Positions 40,101-52,673 of a stretch of 64,000 bases of DNA are shown one piece after another. Position numbers and translations under genes: made by a program. Numbering within the stretch: position 1 is the first letter of the stretch; every line of letters starts with the position of its first letter. The stretch covers positions 11,452,716 through 11,516,715 of the forward strand of contig OZ024867.1 of NCBI GenBank assembly GCA_964017155.1, in the 5' to 3' direction. The notes below the pieces were generated by a model. It was not told the origin of the DNA. It saw nothing but the letters and a program-made list of their open reading frames with translations, and ran no database searches. The stretch is from Oasisia sp. SBJ-2009 (taxonomy: Eukaryota; Annelida; Polychaeta; Sabellida; Siboglinidae).

Positions 40101-43100
40101 GATAGACAGACAACTAATGTGGGAGAGAAGGGATAGACAGAAGACTAATGTGGGAGGGAAAGGATAGACAGACAACTAATGTGGGAGAGAAGGGATAGAC
40201 AGACAACTAATGTGGGAGGGAAGGGATAGACAGAAGACTAATGTGGGAGGGAAGGGATAGACAGACAACTAATGTAGGAGAGAAGGGATAGACAGAAGAC
40301 TAATGTGGGAGAGAAGGGATAGACAGACAACTAATGTGGGAGGGAAGGGATAGACAGAAGACTAATGTGGGAGGGAAGGGATAGACAGACAACTAATGTG
40401 GGAGAGAAGGGATAGACAGACAACTAATGTGGGAGAGAAGGGATAGACAGAAGACTAATGTGGGAGGGAAGGGATAGACAGAAGACTAATGTGGGAGGGA
40501 AGGGATAGACAGAAGACTAATGTGGGAGGGAAGGGATAGACAGACAACTAATGTGGGAGAGAAGGGATAGACAGACAACTAATGTGGGAGAGAAGGGATA
40601 GACAGACAACTAATGTGGGAGAGAAGGGATAGACAGAAGACTAATGTGGGAGGGAAGGGATAGACAGACAACTAATGTGGGAGAGAAGGGATAGACAGAA
40701 GACTAATGTGGGAGGGAAGGGATAGACAGACAACTAATGTAGGAGAGAAGGGATAGACAGAAGACTAATGTGGGAGAGAAGGGATAGACAGACAACTAAT
40801 GTGGGAGGGAAGGGATAGACAGAAGACTAATGTGGGAGGGAAGGGATAGACAGACAACTAGTGTGGGAGGGAAGGGATAGACAGACAACTAGTGTGGGAG
40901 AGAAGGGATAGACAGACAACTAATGTGGGAGAGAAGGGATAGACAGACAACTAATGTGGGAGGGAAGGGATAGACAGAAGACTAATGTGGGAGGGAAGGG
41001 ATAGACAGACAACTGATGTGGGAGAGAAGGGATAGACAGACAACTAATGTGGGAGAGAAGGGATAGACAGACAACTAATGTGGGAGGGAAGGGATAGACA
41101 GAAGACTAATGTGGGAGGGAAGGGATAGACAGACAACTAATGTGGGAGGGAAGGGATAGACAGACAACTAATGTGGGAGGGAAGGGATAGACAGACAACT
41201 AATGTGGGAGAGAAGGGATAGACAGACAACTAATGTGGGAGGGAAGGGATAGACAGACAACTAATGTGGGAGAGAAGGGATAGACAGACAACTAATGTGG
41301 GAGGGAAGGGATAGACAGACAACTAATGTGGGAGAGAAGGGATAGACAGACAACTAATGTGGGAGAGAAGGGATAGACAGACAACTAATGTGGGAGAGAA
41401 GGGATAGACAGACAACTAATGTGGGAGAGGAAGGGATAGACAGACAACTAATGTGGGAGGGAAGGGATAGACAGAAGACTAATGTGGGAGGGAAGGGATA
41501 GACAGACAACTAATGTGGGAGAGAAGGGATAGACAGACAACTAATGTGGGAGGGAAGGGATAGACAGACAACTAATGTGGGAGAGAAGGGATAGACAGAC
41601 AACTAATGTGGGAGGGAAGGGATAGACAGAAGACTAATGTGGGAGGGAAGGGATAGACAGACAACTAATGTGGGAGAGAAGGGATAGACAGACAACTAAT
41701 GTGGGAGGGAAGGGATAGACAGAAGACTAATGTGGGAGGGAAGGGATAGACAGACAACTAATGTGGGAGAGAAGGGATAGACAGACAACTAATGTGGGAG
41801 GGAAGGGATAGACAGACAACTAATGTGGGAGAGAAGGGATAGACAGACAACTAATGTGGGAGGGAAGGGATAGACAGACAACTAATGTGGGAGGGAAGGG
41901 ATAGACAGACAACTAATGTGGGAGAGAAGGGATAGACAGACAACTAATGTGGGAGAGAAGGGATAGACAGACAACTAATGTGGGAGAGAAGGGATAGACA
42001 GACAACTAATGTGGGAGGGAAGGGATAGACAGAAGACTAATGTGGGAGGGAAGGGATAGACAGACAACTAATGTGGGAGAGAAGGGATAGACAGACAACT
42101 AATGTGGGAGGGAAGGGATAGACAGACAACTAATGTGGGAGAGAAGGGATAGACAGACAACTAATGTGGGAGGGAAGGGATAGACAGACAACTAATGTGG
42201 GAGGGAAGGGATAGACAGACAACTAATGTGGGAGAGAAGGGATAGACAGACAACTAATGTGGGAGGGAAGGGATAGACAGAAGACTAATGTGGGAGGGAA
42301 GGGATAGACAGACAACTAATGTGGGAGAGAAGGGATAGACAGACAACTAATGTGGGAGGGAAGGGATAGACAGAAGACTAATGTGGGAGGGAAGGGATAG
42401 ACAGACAACTAATGTGGGAGGGAAGGGATAGACAGACAACTAATGTGGGAGAGGAAGGGATAGACAGACAACTAATGTGGGAGAGAAGGGATAGACAGAC
42501 AACTAATGTGGGAGGGAAGGGATAGACAGAAGACTAATGTGGGAGGGAAGGGATAGACAGACAACTAATGTGGGAGAGAAGGGATAGACAGACAACTAAT
42601 GTGGGAGAGAAGGATAGACAGACAACTAATGTGGGAGGGAAGGGATAGACAGAAGACTAATGTGGGAGGGAAGGGATAGACAGACAACTAATGTGGGAGG
42701 GAAGGGATAGACAGACAACTAATGTGGGAGGGAAGGGATAGACAGACAACTAATGTGGGAGGAGAAGGGATAGACAGACAACTAATGTGGGAGGGAAGGG
42801 ATAGACAGACAACTAATGTGGGAGAGAAGGGATAGACAGACAACTAATGTGGGAGGGAAGGGATAGACAGACAACTAATGTGGGAGGGAAGGGATAGACA
42901 GACAACTAATGTGGGAGAGAAGGGATAGACAGACAACTAATGTGGGAGGGAAGGGATAGACAGACAACTAATGTGGGAGAGAAGGGATAGACAGACAACT
43001 AATGTGGGAGGGAAGGGATAGACAGAAGACTAATGTGGGAGGGAAGGGATAGACAGACAACTAATGTGGGAGAGAAGGGATAGACAGACAACTAATGTGG

Positions 43101-46100
43101 GAGGGAAGGGATAGACAGACAACTAATGTGGGAGAGAAGGGATAGACAGACAACTAATGTGGGAGGGAAGGGATAGACAGACAAACTAATGTGGGAGGGA
43201 AGGGATAGACAGACAACTAATGTGGGAGAGAAGGGATAGACAGACAACTAATGTGGGAGGGAAGGGATAGACAGAAGACTAATGTGGGAGGGAAGGGATA
43301 GACAGACAACTAATGTGGGAGAGAAGGGATAGACAGACAACTAATGTGGGAGGGAAGGGATAGACAGACAACTAATGTGGGAGGGAAGGGATAGACAGAC
43401 AACTAATGTGGGAGGGAAGGGATAGACAGACAACTAATGTGGGAGAGAAGGGATAGACAGACAACTAATGTGGGAGAGAAGGGATAGACAGACAACTAAT
43501 GTGGGAGAGAAGGGATAGACAGACAACTAATGTGGGAGAGAAGGGATAGACAGACAACTAATGTGGGAGGGAAGGGATAGACAGAAGACTAATGTGGGAG
43601 GGAAGGGATAGACAGACAACTAATGTGGGAGGGAAGGGATAGACAGACAACTAATGTGGGAGGGAAGGGATAGACAGACAACTAATGTGGGAGAGAAGGG
43701 ATAGACAGACAACTAATGTGGGAGGGAAGGGATAGACAGAAGACTAATGTGGGAGAGAAGGGATAGACAGACAACTAATGTGGGAGGGAAGGGATAGACA
43801 NNNNNNNNNNNNNNNNNNNNNNNNNNNNNNNNNNNNNNNNNNNNNNNNNNNNNNNNNNNNNNNNNNNNNNNNNNNNNNNNNNNNNNNNNNNNNNNNNNNN
43901 NNNNNNNNNNNNNNNNNNNNNNNNNNNNNNNNNNNNNNNNNNNNNNNNNNNNNNNNNNNNNNNNNNNNNNNNNNNNNNNNNNNNNNNNNNNNNNNNNNNN
44001 AATATGGTGAGAGAAGGGATAGACAGAAGACTAATGTGGGAGGGAAGGGATAGACAGACAACTAATGTGGGAGAGAAGGGATAGACAGAAGACTAATGTG
44101 GGAGGGAAGGGATAGACAGACAACTAATGTAGGAGAGAAGGGATAGACAGAAGACTAATGTGGGAGAGAAGGGATAGACAGACAACTAATGTGGGAGTGA
44201 AGGGATAGACAGAAGACTAATGTGGGAGGGAAGGGATAGACAGACAACTAATGTGGGAGGGAAGGGATAGACAGACAACTAGTGTGGGAGAGAAGGGATA
44301 GACAGACAACTAATGTGGGAGAGAAGGGATAGACAGACAACTAATGTGGGAGGGAAGGGATAGACAGAAGACTAATGTGGGAGGGAAGGGATAGACAGAC
44401 AACTGATGTGGGAGAGAAGGGATAGACAGACAACTAATGTGGGAGAGAAGGGATAGACAGACAACTAATGTGGGAGGGAAGGGATAGACAGAAGACTAAT
44501 GTGGGAAGGAAGGGATAGACAGACAACTAATGTGGGAGGGAAGGGATAGACAGACAACTAGTGTAGGAGGGAAGGGATAGACAGACAACTAATGTGGGAG
44601 AGAAGGGATAGACAGACAACTAATGTGGGAGGGAAGGGATAGACAGACAACTAATGTGGGAGAGGAAGGGATAGACAGACAACTAATGTGGGAGGGAAGG
44701 GATAGACAGACAACTAATGTGGGAGAGAAGGGATAGACAGACAACTAATGTGGGAGAGAAGGGATAGACAGACAACTAATGTGGGAGAGAAGGGATAGAC
44801 AGACAACTAATGTGGGAGAGAAGGGATAGACAGACAACTAATGTGGGAGGGAAGGGATAGACAGAAGACTAATGTGGGAGGGAAGGGATAGACAGATAAC
44901 TAATGTGGGAGGGGAAGGGATAGACAGACAACTAATGTGGGAGGGAAGGGATAGACAGACAACTAGTGTGGGAGGAAGGGATAGACAGACAACTAGTGTG
45001 GGAGGGAAGGGATAGACAGAAGACTAATGTGGGAGAGAAGGGATAGACAGACAACTAATGTGGGAGAGAAGGGATAGACAGACAACTAATGTGGGAGAGA
45101 AGGGATAGACAGACAACTAATGTGGGAGGGAAGGGATAGACAGAAGACTAATGTGGGAGGGAAGGGATAGACAGACAACTAATGTGGGAGAGAAGGGATA
45201 GACAGACAACTAATGTGGGAGGGAAGGGATAGACAGACAACTAATGTGGGAGAGAAGGGATAGACAGACAACTAATGTGGGAGGGAAGGGATAGACAGAA
45301 GACTAATGTGGGAGGGAAGGGATAGACAGACAACTAGTGTGGGAGAGAAGGGATAGACAGACAACTAATGTGGGAGGGAAGGGATAGACAGAAGACTAAT
45401 GTGGGAGGGAAGGGATAGACAGACAACTAATGTGGGAGAGAAGGGATAGACAGACAACTAATGTGGGAGGGAAGGGATAGACAGAAGACTAATGTGGGAG
45501 GGAAGGGATAGACAGACAACTAGTGCGGGAGAGAAGGGATAGACAGACAACTAATGTGGGAGGGAAGGGATAGACAGAAGACTAATGTGGGAGGGAAGGG
45601 ATAGACAGACAACTAGTGTGGGAGGGAAGGGATAGACAGACAACTAATGTGGGAGAGAAGGGATAGACAGACAACTAGTGTGGGAGGGAAGGGATAGACA
45701 GACAACTAGTGTGGGAGGGAAGGGATAGACAGACAACTAGTGTGGGAGGGAAAGGATAGACAGACAACTAATGTGGGAGGGAAGGGATAGACAGACAACT
45801 AATGTGGGAGAGAAGGGATAGACAGAAGACTAATGTGGGAGAGAAGGGATAGACAGACAACTAATGTGGGAGAGAAGGGATAGACAGACAACTAATGTGG
45901 GAGGGAAGGGATAGACAGACGACTAATGTGGGAGAGAAGGGATAGACAGACAACTAATGTGGGAGAGAAGGGATAGACAGAAGACTAATGTGGGAGAGAA
46001 GGGATAGACAGACAACTAATGTGGGAGAGAAGGGATAGACAGACAACTAATGTGGGAGGGAAGGGATAGACAGAAGACTAATGTGGGAGGGAAGGGATAG

Positions 46101-49100
46101 ACAGACAACTAATGTAGGAGAGAAGGGATAGACAGAAGACTAATGTGGGAGAGAAGGGATAGACAGACAACTAATGTGGGAGGGAAGGGATAGACAGACA
46201 ACTAATGTGGGAGAGAAGGGATAGACAGACAACTAATGTGGGAGGGAAGGGATAGACAGACAACTAGTGTGGGAGGGAAGGGATAGACAGACAACTAGTG
46301 TGGGAGGGAAGGGATAGACAGAAGACTAATGTGGAGAGAAGGGATAGACAGACAACTAATGTGGGAGAGAAGGGATAGACAGACAACTAATGTGGGAGAG
46401 AAGGGATAGACAGACAACTAATGTGGGAGGGAAGGGATAGACAGAAGACTAATGTGGGAGGGAAGGGATAGACAGACAACTAATGTGGGAGGGAAGGGAT
46501 AGACAGACAACTAATGTGGGAGGGAAGGGATAGACAGACAACTAATGTGGGAGAGAAGGGATAGACAGACAACTAATGTGGGAGGGAAGGGATAGACAGA
46601 CAACTAATGTGGGAGAGAAGGGATAGACAGACAACTAATGTGGGAGGGAAGGGATAGACAGAAGACTAATGTGGGAGGGAAGGGATAGACAGACAACTAG
46701 TGTGGGAGAGAAGGGATAGACAGACAACTAATGTGGGAGGGAAGGGATAGACAGAAGACTAATGTGGGAGGGAAGGGATAGACAGACAACTAATGTGGGA
46801 GAGAAGGGATAGACAGACAACTAATGTGGGAGGGAAGGGATAGACAGAAGACTAATGTGGGAGGGAAGGGATAGACAGACAACTAGTGTGGGAGGGAAGG
46901 GATAGACAGACAACTAATGTGGGAGAGAAGGGATAGACAGACAACTAGTGTGGGAGGGAAGGGATAGACAGACAACTAGTGTGGGAGGGAAGGGATAGAC
47001 AGACAACTAGTGTGGGAGGGAAAGGATAGACAGACAACTAATGTGGGAGGGAAGGGATAGACAGACAACTAATGTGGGAGAGAAGGGATAGACAGAAGAC
47101 TAATGTGGGAGAGAAGGGATAGACAGACAACTAATGTGGGAGAGAAGGGATAGACAGACAACTAATGTGGGAGGGAAGGGATAGACAGACGACTAATGTG
47201 GGAGAGAAGGGATAGACAGACAACTAATGTGGGAGAGAAGGGATAGACAGAAGACTAATGTGGGAGAGAAGGGATAGACAGACAACTAATGTGGGAGAGA
47301 AGGGATAGACAGACAACTAATGTGGGAGGGAAGGGATAGACAGAAGACTAATGTGGGAGGGAAGGGATAGACAGACAACTAATGTAGGAGAGAAGGGATA
47401 GACAGAAGACTAATGTGGGAGAGAAGGGATAGACAGACAACTAATGTGGGAGGGAAGGGATAGACAGACAACTAATGTGGGAGAGAAGGGATAGACAGAC
47501 AACTAATGTGGGAGGGAAGGGATAGACAGACAACTAGTGTGGGAGGGAAGGGATAGACAGACAACTAGTGTGGGAGGGAAGGGATAGACAGAAGACTAAT
47601 GTGGGAGAGAAGGGATAGACAGACAACTAATGTGGGAGAGAAGGGATAGACAGACAACTAATGTGGGAGAGAAGGGATAGACAGACAACTAATGTGGGAG
47701 GGAAGGGATAGACAGAAGACTAATGTGGGAGGGAAGGGATAGACAGACAACTAATGTGGGAGGGAAGGGATAGACAGACAACTAATGTGGGAGGGAAGGG
47801 ATAGACAGACAACTAATGTGGGAGAGAAGGGATAGACAGACAACTAATGTGGGAGGGAAGGGATAGACAGACAACTAATGTGGGAGAGAAGGGATAGACA
47901 GACAACTAATGTGGGAGGGAAGGGATAGACAGAAGACTAATGTGGGAGGGAAGGGATAGACAGACAACTAGTGTGGGAGAGAAGGGATAGACAGACAACT
48001 AATGTGGGAGGGAAGGGATAGACAGAAGACTAATGTGGGAGGGAAGGGATAGACAGACAACTAATGTGGGAGAGAAGGGATAGACAGACAACTAATGTGG
48101 GAGGGAAGGGATAGACAGAAGACTAATGTGGGAGGGAAGGGATAGACAGACAACTAGTGTGGGAGAGAAGGGATAGACAGACAACTAATGTGGGAGGGAA
48201 GGGATAGACAGAAGACTAATGTGGGAGGGAAGGGATAGACAGACAACTAGTGTGGGAGGGAAGGGATAGACAGACAACTAATGTGGGAGAGAAGGGATAG
48301 ACAGACAACTAATGTGGGAGGGAAGGGATAGACAGACAACTAGTGTGGGAGGGAAGGGATAGACAGACAACTAGTGTGGGAGGGAAGGGATAGACAGACA
48401 ACTAGTGTGGGAGGGAAAGGATAGACAGACAACTAATGTGGGAGGGAAGGGATAGACAGACAACTAATGTGGGAGAGAAGGGATAGACAGAAGACTAATG
48501 TGGGAGAGAAGGGATAGACAGACAACTAATGTGGGAGAGAAGGGATAGACAGACAACTAATGTGGGAGGGAAGGGATAGACAGACGACTAATGTGGGAGA
48601 GAAGGGATAGACAGACAACTAATGTGGGAGAGAAGGGATAGACAGAAGACTAATGTGGGAGAGAAGGGATAGACAGACAACTAATGTGGGAGAGAAGGGA
48701 TAGACAGACAACTAATGTGGGAGGGAAGGGATAGACAGAAGACTAATGTGGGAGGGAAGGGATAGACAGACAACTAATGTAGGAGAGAAGGGATAGACAG
48801 AAGACTAATGTGGGAGAGAAGGGATAGACAGACAACTAATGTGGGAGGGAAGGGATAGACAGAAGACTAATGTGGGAGGGAAGGGATAGACAGACAACTA
48901 ATGTGGGAGAGAAGGGATAGACAGACAACTAATGTGGGAGAGAAGGGATAGACAGAAGACTAATGTGGGAGGGAAGGGATAGACAGACAACTAATGTGGG
49001 AGAGAAGGGATAGACAGAAGACTAATGTGGGAGGGAAGGGATAGACAGACAACTAATGTAGGAGAGAAGGGATAGACAGAAGACTAATGTGGGAGAGAAG

Positions 49101-50095
49101 GGATAGACAGACAACTAATGTGGGAGGGAAGGGATAGACAGAAGACTAATGTGGGAGGGAAGGGATAGACAGACAACTAGTGTGGGAGGGAAGGGATAGA
49201 CAGACAACTAGTGTGGGAGAGAAGGGATAGACAGACAACTAATGTGGGAGAGAAGGGATAGACAGACAACTAATGTGGGAGGGAAGGGATAGACAGAAGA
49301 CTAATGTGGGAGGGAAGGGATAGACAGACAACTGATGTGGGAGAGAAGGGATAGACAGACAACTAATGTGGGAGAGAAGGGATAGACAGACAACTAATGT
49401 GGGAGGGAAGGGATAGACAGAAGACTAATGTGGGAAGGAAGGGATAGACAGACAACTAATGTGGGAGGGAAGGGATAGACAGACAACTAGTGTAGGAGGG
49501 AAGGGATAGACAGACAACTAATGTGGGAGAGAAGGGATAGACAGACAACTAATGTGGGAGGGAAGGGATAGACAGACAACTAATGTGGGAGAGAAGGGAT
49601 AGACAGACAACTAATGTGGGAGGGAAGGGATAGACAGACAACTAATGTGGGAGAGAAGGGATAGACAGACAACTAATGTGGGAGAGAAGGGATAGACAGA
49701 CAACTAATGTGGGAGAGAAGGGATAGACAGACAACTAATGTGGGAGGGAAGGGATAGACAGAAGACTAATGTGGGAGGGAAGGGATAGACAGACAACTAA
49801 TGTGGGAGAGAAGGGATAGACAGACAACTAATGTGGGAGGGAAGGGATAGACAGACAACTAGTGTGGGAGGGAAGGGATAGACAGAAGACTAATGTGGGA
49901 GAGAAGGGATAGACAGACAACTAATGTGGGAGGGAAGGGATAGACAGAAGACTAATGTGGGAGGGAAGGGATAGACAGACAACTAATGTGGGAGAGAAGG
50001 GATAGACAGACAACTAATGTGGGAGGGAAGGGATAGACAGACAACTAATGTGGGAGGGAAGGGATAGACAGACAACTAGTGTGGGAGGGAAAGGA
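34172..50095 (+). repeat. 31-bp satellite array, about 510 units (15.9 kb)
   Basis: The unit is GGGAAGGGATAGACAGAAG then ACTAATGTGGGA. Three positions vary in a patchwork: AGAAGAC/AGACAAC/AGACGAC, CTAATG/CTAGTG and GGGAGGG/GGGAGAG. Length variants are rare (single-base changes at about 41430, 42610, 42762, 43183, 46332). Purine-rich on the plus strand. It continues on both sides of the N gap and stops abruptly at 50095 (GGGAAAGGAGGACG). Confidence 0.99.
43801..44000. other. Assembly gap, 200 N, inside the satellite
   Basis: Exactly 200 N, likely a placeholder for unknown length. Resumption at 44001 (AATATGGTGAGAG) starts with an aberrant unit, suggesting a contig edge. Confidence 0.99.
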
Positions 50096-51062
50096 GGACG
50101 CGTCCCAATAGAAGAAATACCACAAATAACCCTAACAACGCATGTTCACCAGTTCATGAATCGTCCGCTTGTTCCAGGCTTATCTCATTGACGTGAAAGA
50201 CAATCTAGAATCCTTCACGTTTTATTTTGCATATTATTTTAATACAACTACCCCGTTTGGAACAAAATAAATATTATACGCACCGATGACTTCAGCTGCG
50301 TAACATTGTTTCCGATAATGTTAATCGTATAAAATGTATACGATTAATATTACCACAAACAATGGTACGCTGTTCAAGTAACATTGCACACTTAATGTGT
50401 AACATTGGTGCAATATTTCGTTAACTTATACATTTTATTCGTTACCAATGTTTGTTTAATAATAACCTGTTTACAGAATTTCGGATATTCAAGTAATCTT
50501 GTCGCCCATCATCTTCCACATTCGTGATAAATGCTGCGCGTGTAAAATAGGGGAAAATCGGTGAAGCAACAAAGCGATCTTCCGGTCGCGAGACGACTCA
50601 TTTAGACACAAAACCATCTATTTGTAACACATGTGGAATGACGTTCAACTATTTGCGTTGCATGAACACAAACGAACGAGTCCACACAGTGGCAAAGCCG
50701 CATTCCAATGACGTGGTCATACATACATTAACTTATTATTAACTAATTCGCATGGAAAATGTGTCTGACTTTGGATAGATTACACCCCAGCTAATCATGT
50801 GTTTGAATTCGTTTGTTATGGTCATATTTGCTATTAAATGTTCTTTTTATTTACACGTTTGACCGCGACATACGTAAACACGTAATTATAGTGGCGGTCT
50901 ATATAACCGATGGTATCGTTTTGTCGTGGTTTGAAGACGTGATGAAGATATAAGCGGAAAGAATGGAAGAGTGATAGAATGATGACGAAGGAGAGGGTGA
51001 CAGGTGTATTTGACAGAAGATAACAAGGAACAATGACAGCCCTGGTTAATCAATATAGTGTC
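50096..51062. other. Unclassified sequence right of the satellite
   Basis: 50225-50345 (TACCCCGTTTGGAACAAA, then TTCAGCTGCGTAACATTGTT and GTTAATCGTATAAAATGT) recurs in two separated pieces at 51578-51600 and 52783-52845. No gene. Confidence 0.5.
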
Positions 51063-51128
51063 CATGACACTTGACACCTGACACCTGACACCTGACACCT
51101 GACACTTGACACTTGACACTTGACACTT
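51063..51128. repeat. (TGACACC/TGACACT)n heptamer array, about 9 copies
   Basis: Perfect 7-bp period with the CC/CT variants in blocks. Confidence 0.93.
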
Positions 51129-52133
51129 GTAGTTACTCCAAAGTTATCCTTTTTAATGTTGAGAGAGGAGATTACATAGAAGTATTTAAGACATTGAGAG
51201 GGTATGAAAATATTGACAAAAATATATGTTTTCTCACCTATAGAAGAGAGAAAGACTAGAGGACATGGAATTACATTAGCAAAGAAGCAGTGGAGATAAG
51301 ATATTAAAAAAAAATTCTATCAAAGAACAGTAAATGAATGGAAGAGATTATCAGCTGATTGTGTAGGTGCTAGTAGTGTTAATATATTTAAAAATAAAAT
51401 CGACATATACCTAAGACGTGCGGGGTAAACTTTGATAGATAGGTTGGACTCTCAGTAATCAAAAGGGCTATCTTGTCCACATGCCATCTAGAGTTAATTC
51501 TCTAGGTGACAATCCTGTTAAAATTGTGAAAGGTGTAGATATTTGGCTGTACTAATTTGTTTTATTCTGCATACTGGTACCCCGTTTGGATCAAATATGG
51601 ATGTCAGACTTGCGACATGAAACGGATTACCCGTATCTGATACGGATTTTGGCGGTTTGTTAAGTGATATGGCCGTATTCCATTTTGATACGCATTTTAA
51701 GTAAATTTATGGAGACATTATTTTTAACCACGTTGTCCTTGTATGCGTCACAAAACTATACAGCATAATGGAATAATCATTTCCTGTTAATGACTCAATA
51801 AATCGACTAGTTTACTGTAGCGCGTAATAGATGGCGCGCTAGTAAATGTGTTGTTCTGAAAACTGCGGCAGGTGGCTCAACGGGTGGGAACGGGACGCGT
51901 GGCAGGCGCGTGACGATTATGAAAAGCTATACAGGAAATGGAGCTCGATGCCGAATTCTACGAAATCGCCTGCGTTTCTGATTTCAAGGTGTTGACACTT
52001 GCCAGCGAAACTTCGATATTCGCGCGAACTGCTGAAATAAATAATTGTTATTATTAATTTTGATGACACTGTCTGTTTTGTAGTACGCAGTTTAAACGTG
52101 CTGAAGTGAAGTAAAACTTTGGTAATTTTCCAG
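51129..52133. other. Unclassified sequence with an older insertion edge
   Basis: CGGATTACCCGTATCTGATACGGATTTT near 51630 is echoed right of the MITE (GTGATACGGGTTGATACGGA, 52693), so both flanks may be one older element split by the MITE. No coding frame supported. Confidence 0.45.
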
Positions 52134-52137
52134 TTAA

Positions 52138-52673
52138 CTGGCCAACATTATTAGGGTCTTTTCAAACGGTTTTACCACGCTTTTTCGATGTGTATGGGTT
52201 TGGAATGTCATTCTGCATCACACCCGCTAAAAAGAAGTCGGATATAATTTTTTTATATCAATTTAATGTCGTTGAGTCGACGTAAATAAGCCGATGTCAC
52301 TTGGCGTGATCAACACATACTACCGTAAAGGCGATGTCTTGCGATTTGCGAATATGTCCCCAAAACTAAGGCTACATCACTAATTTTTAATATTTGTTTT
52401 AAGCATAAATTTATTTAAAAAACAATTTACTTCGCTATGCACACGCTAAACATCGCCTTTGACAAAGCCGGGGTTTGAGGCCCCGATGTGTCTGGGCTGC
52501 GATAATTGCTCGCGTCTTGTGACATCGGTTTATTTACGTCGACTCGACGGCATTAAATTGATCTATAACACAATTAGAAATATATATCTGACTCCTTTTT
52601 AGCGGGAGTGATGCAGAATGACATTCCAAACACATACACATCGTTTTGAAAAGGCCTTAATAACTTAGGCCAG
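52138..52673. mobile_element. 536-bp MITE with TTAA target duplication and TIRs of about 165 bp
   Basis: Both edges read CCAGTTAACTGG, TTAA at 52134-52137 and 52674-52677. The arms share CTTTTCAAA(A)CG, GGAATGTCATTCTGCATCA, TAGCGGGAGTG/CACCCGCTAAAAAG and ACGTCGACTCGACGGCATTAA in inverted order. No coding sequence. Confidence 0.8.

Noticed and set aside
38781..44061. Open frames reading MSVYPFPPTLVFCLSLLS repeats
   Set aside because: A 31-bp unit cycles through all frames; these are chance openings in satellite DNA, one of them running through the N gap.
34172..50095. CRISPR-like array (short regular repeats)
   Set aside because: Units are contiguous with no unique spacers, the host is an animal, and variants are point changes in one 31-bp unit: a satellite.
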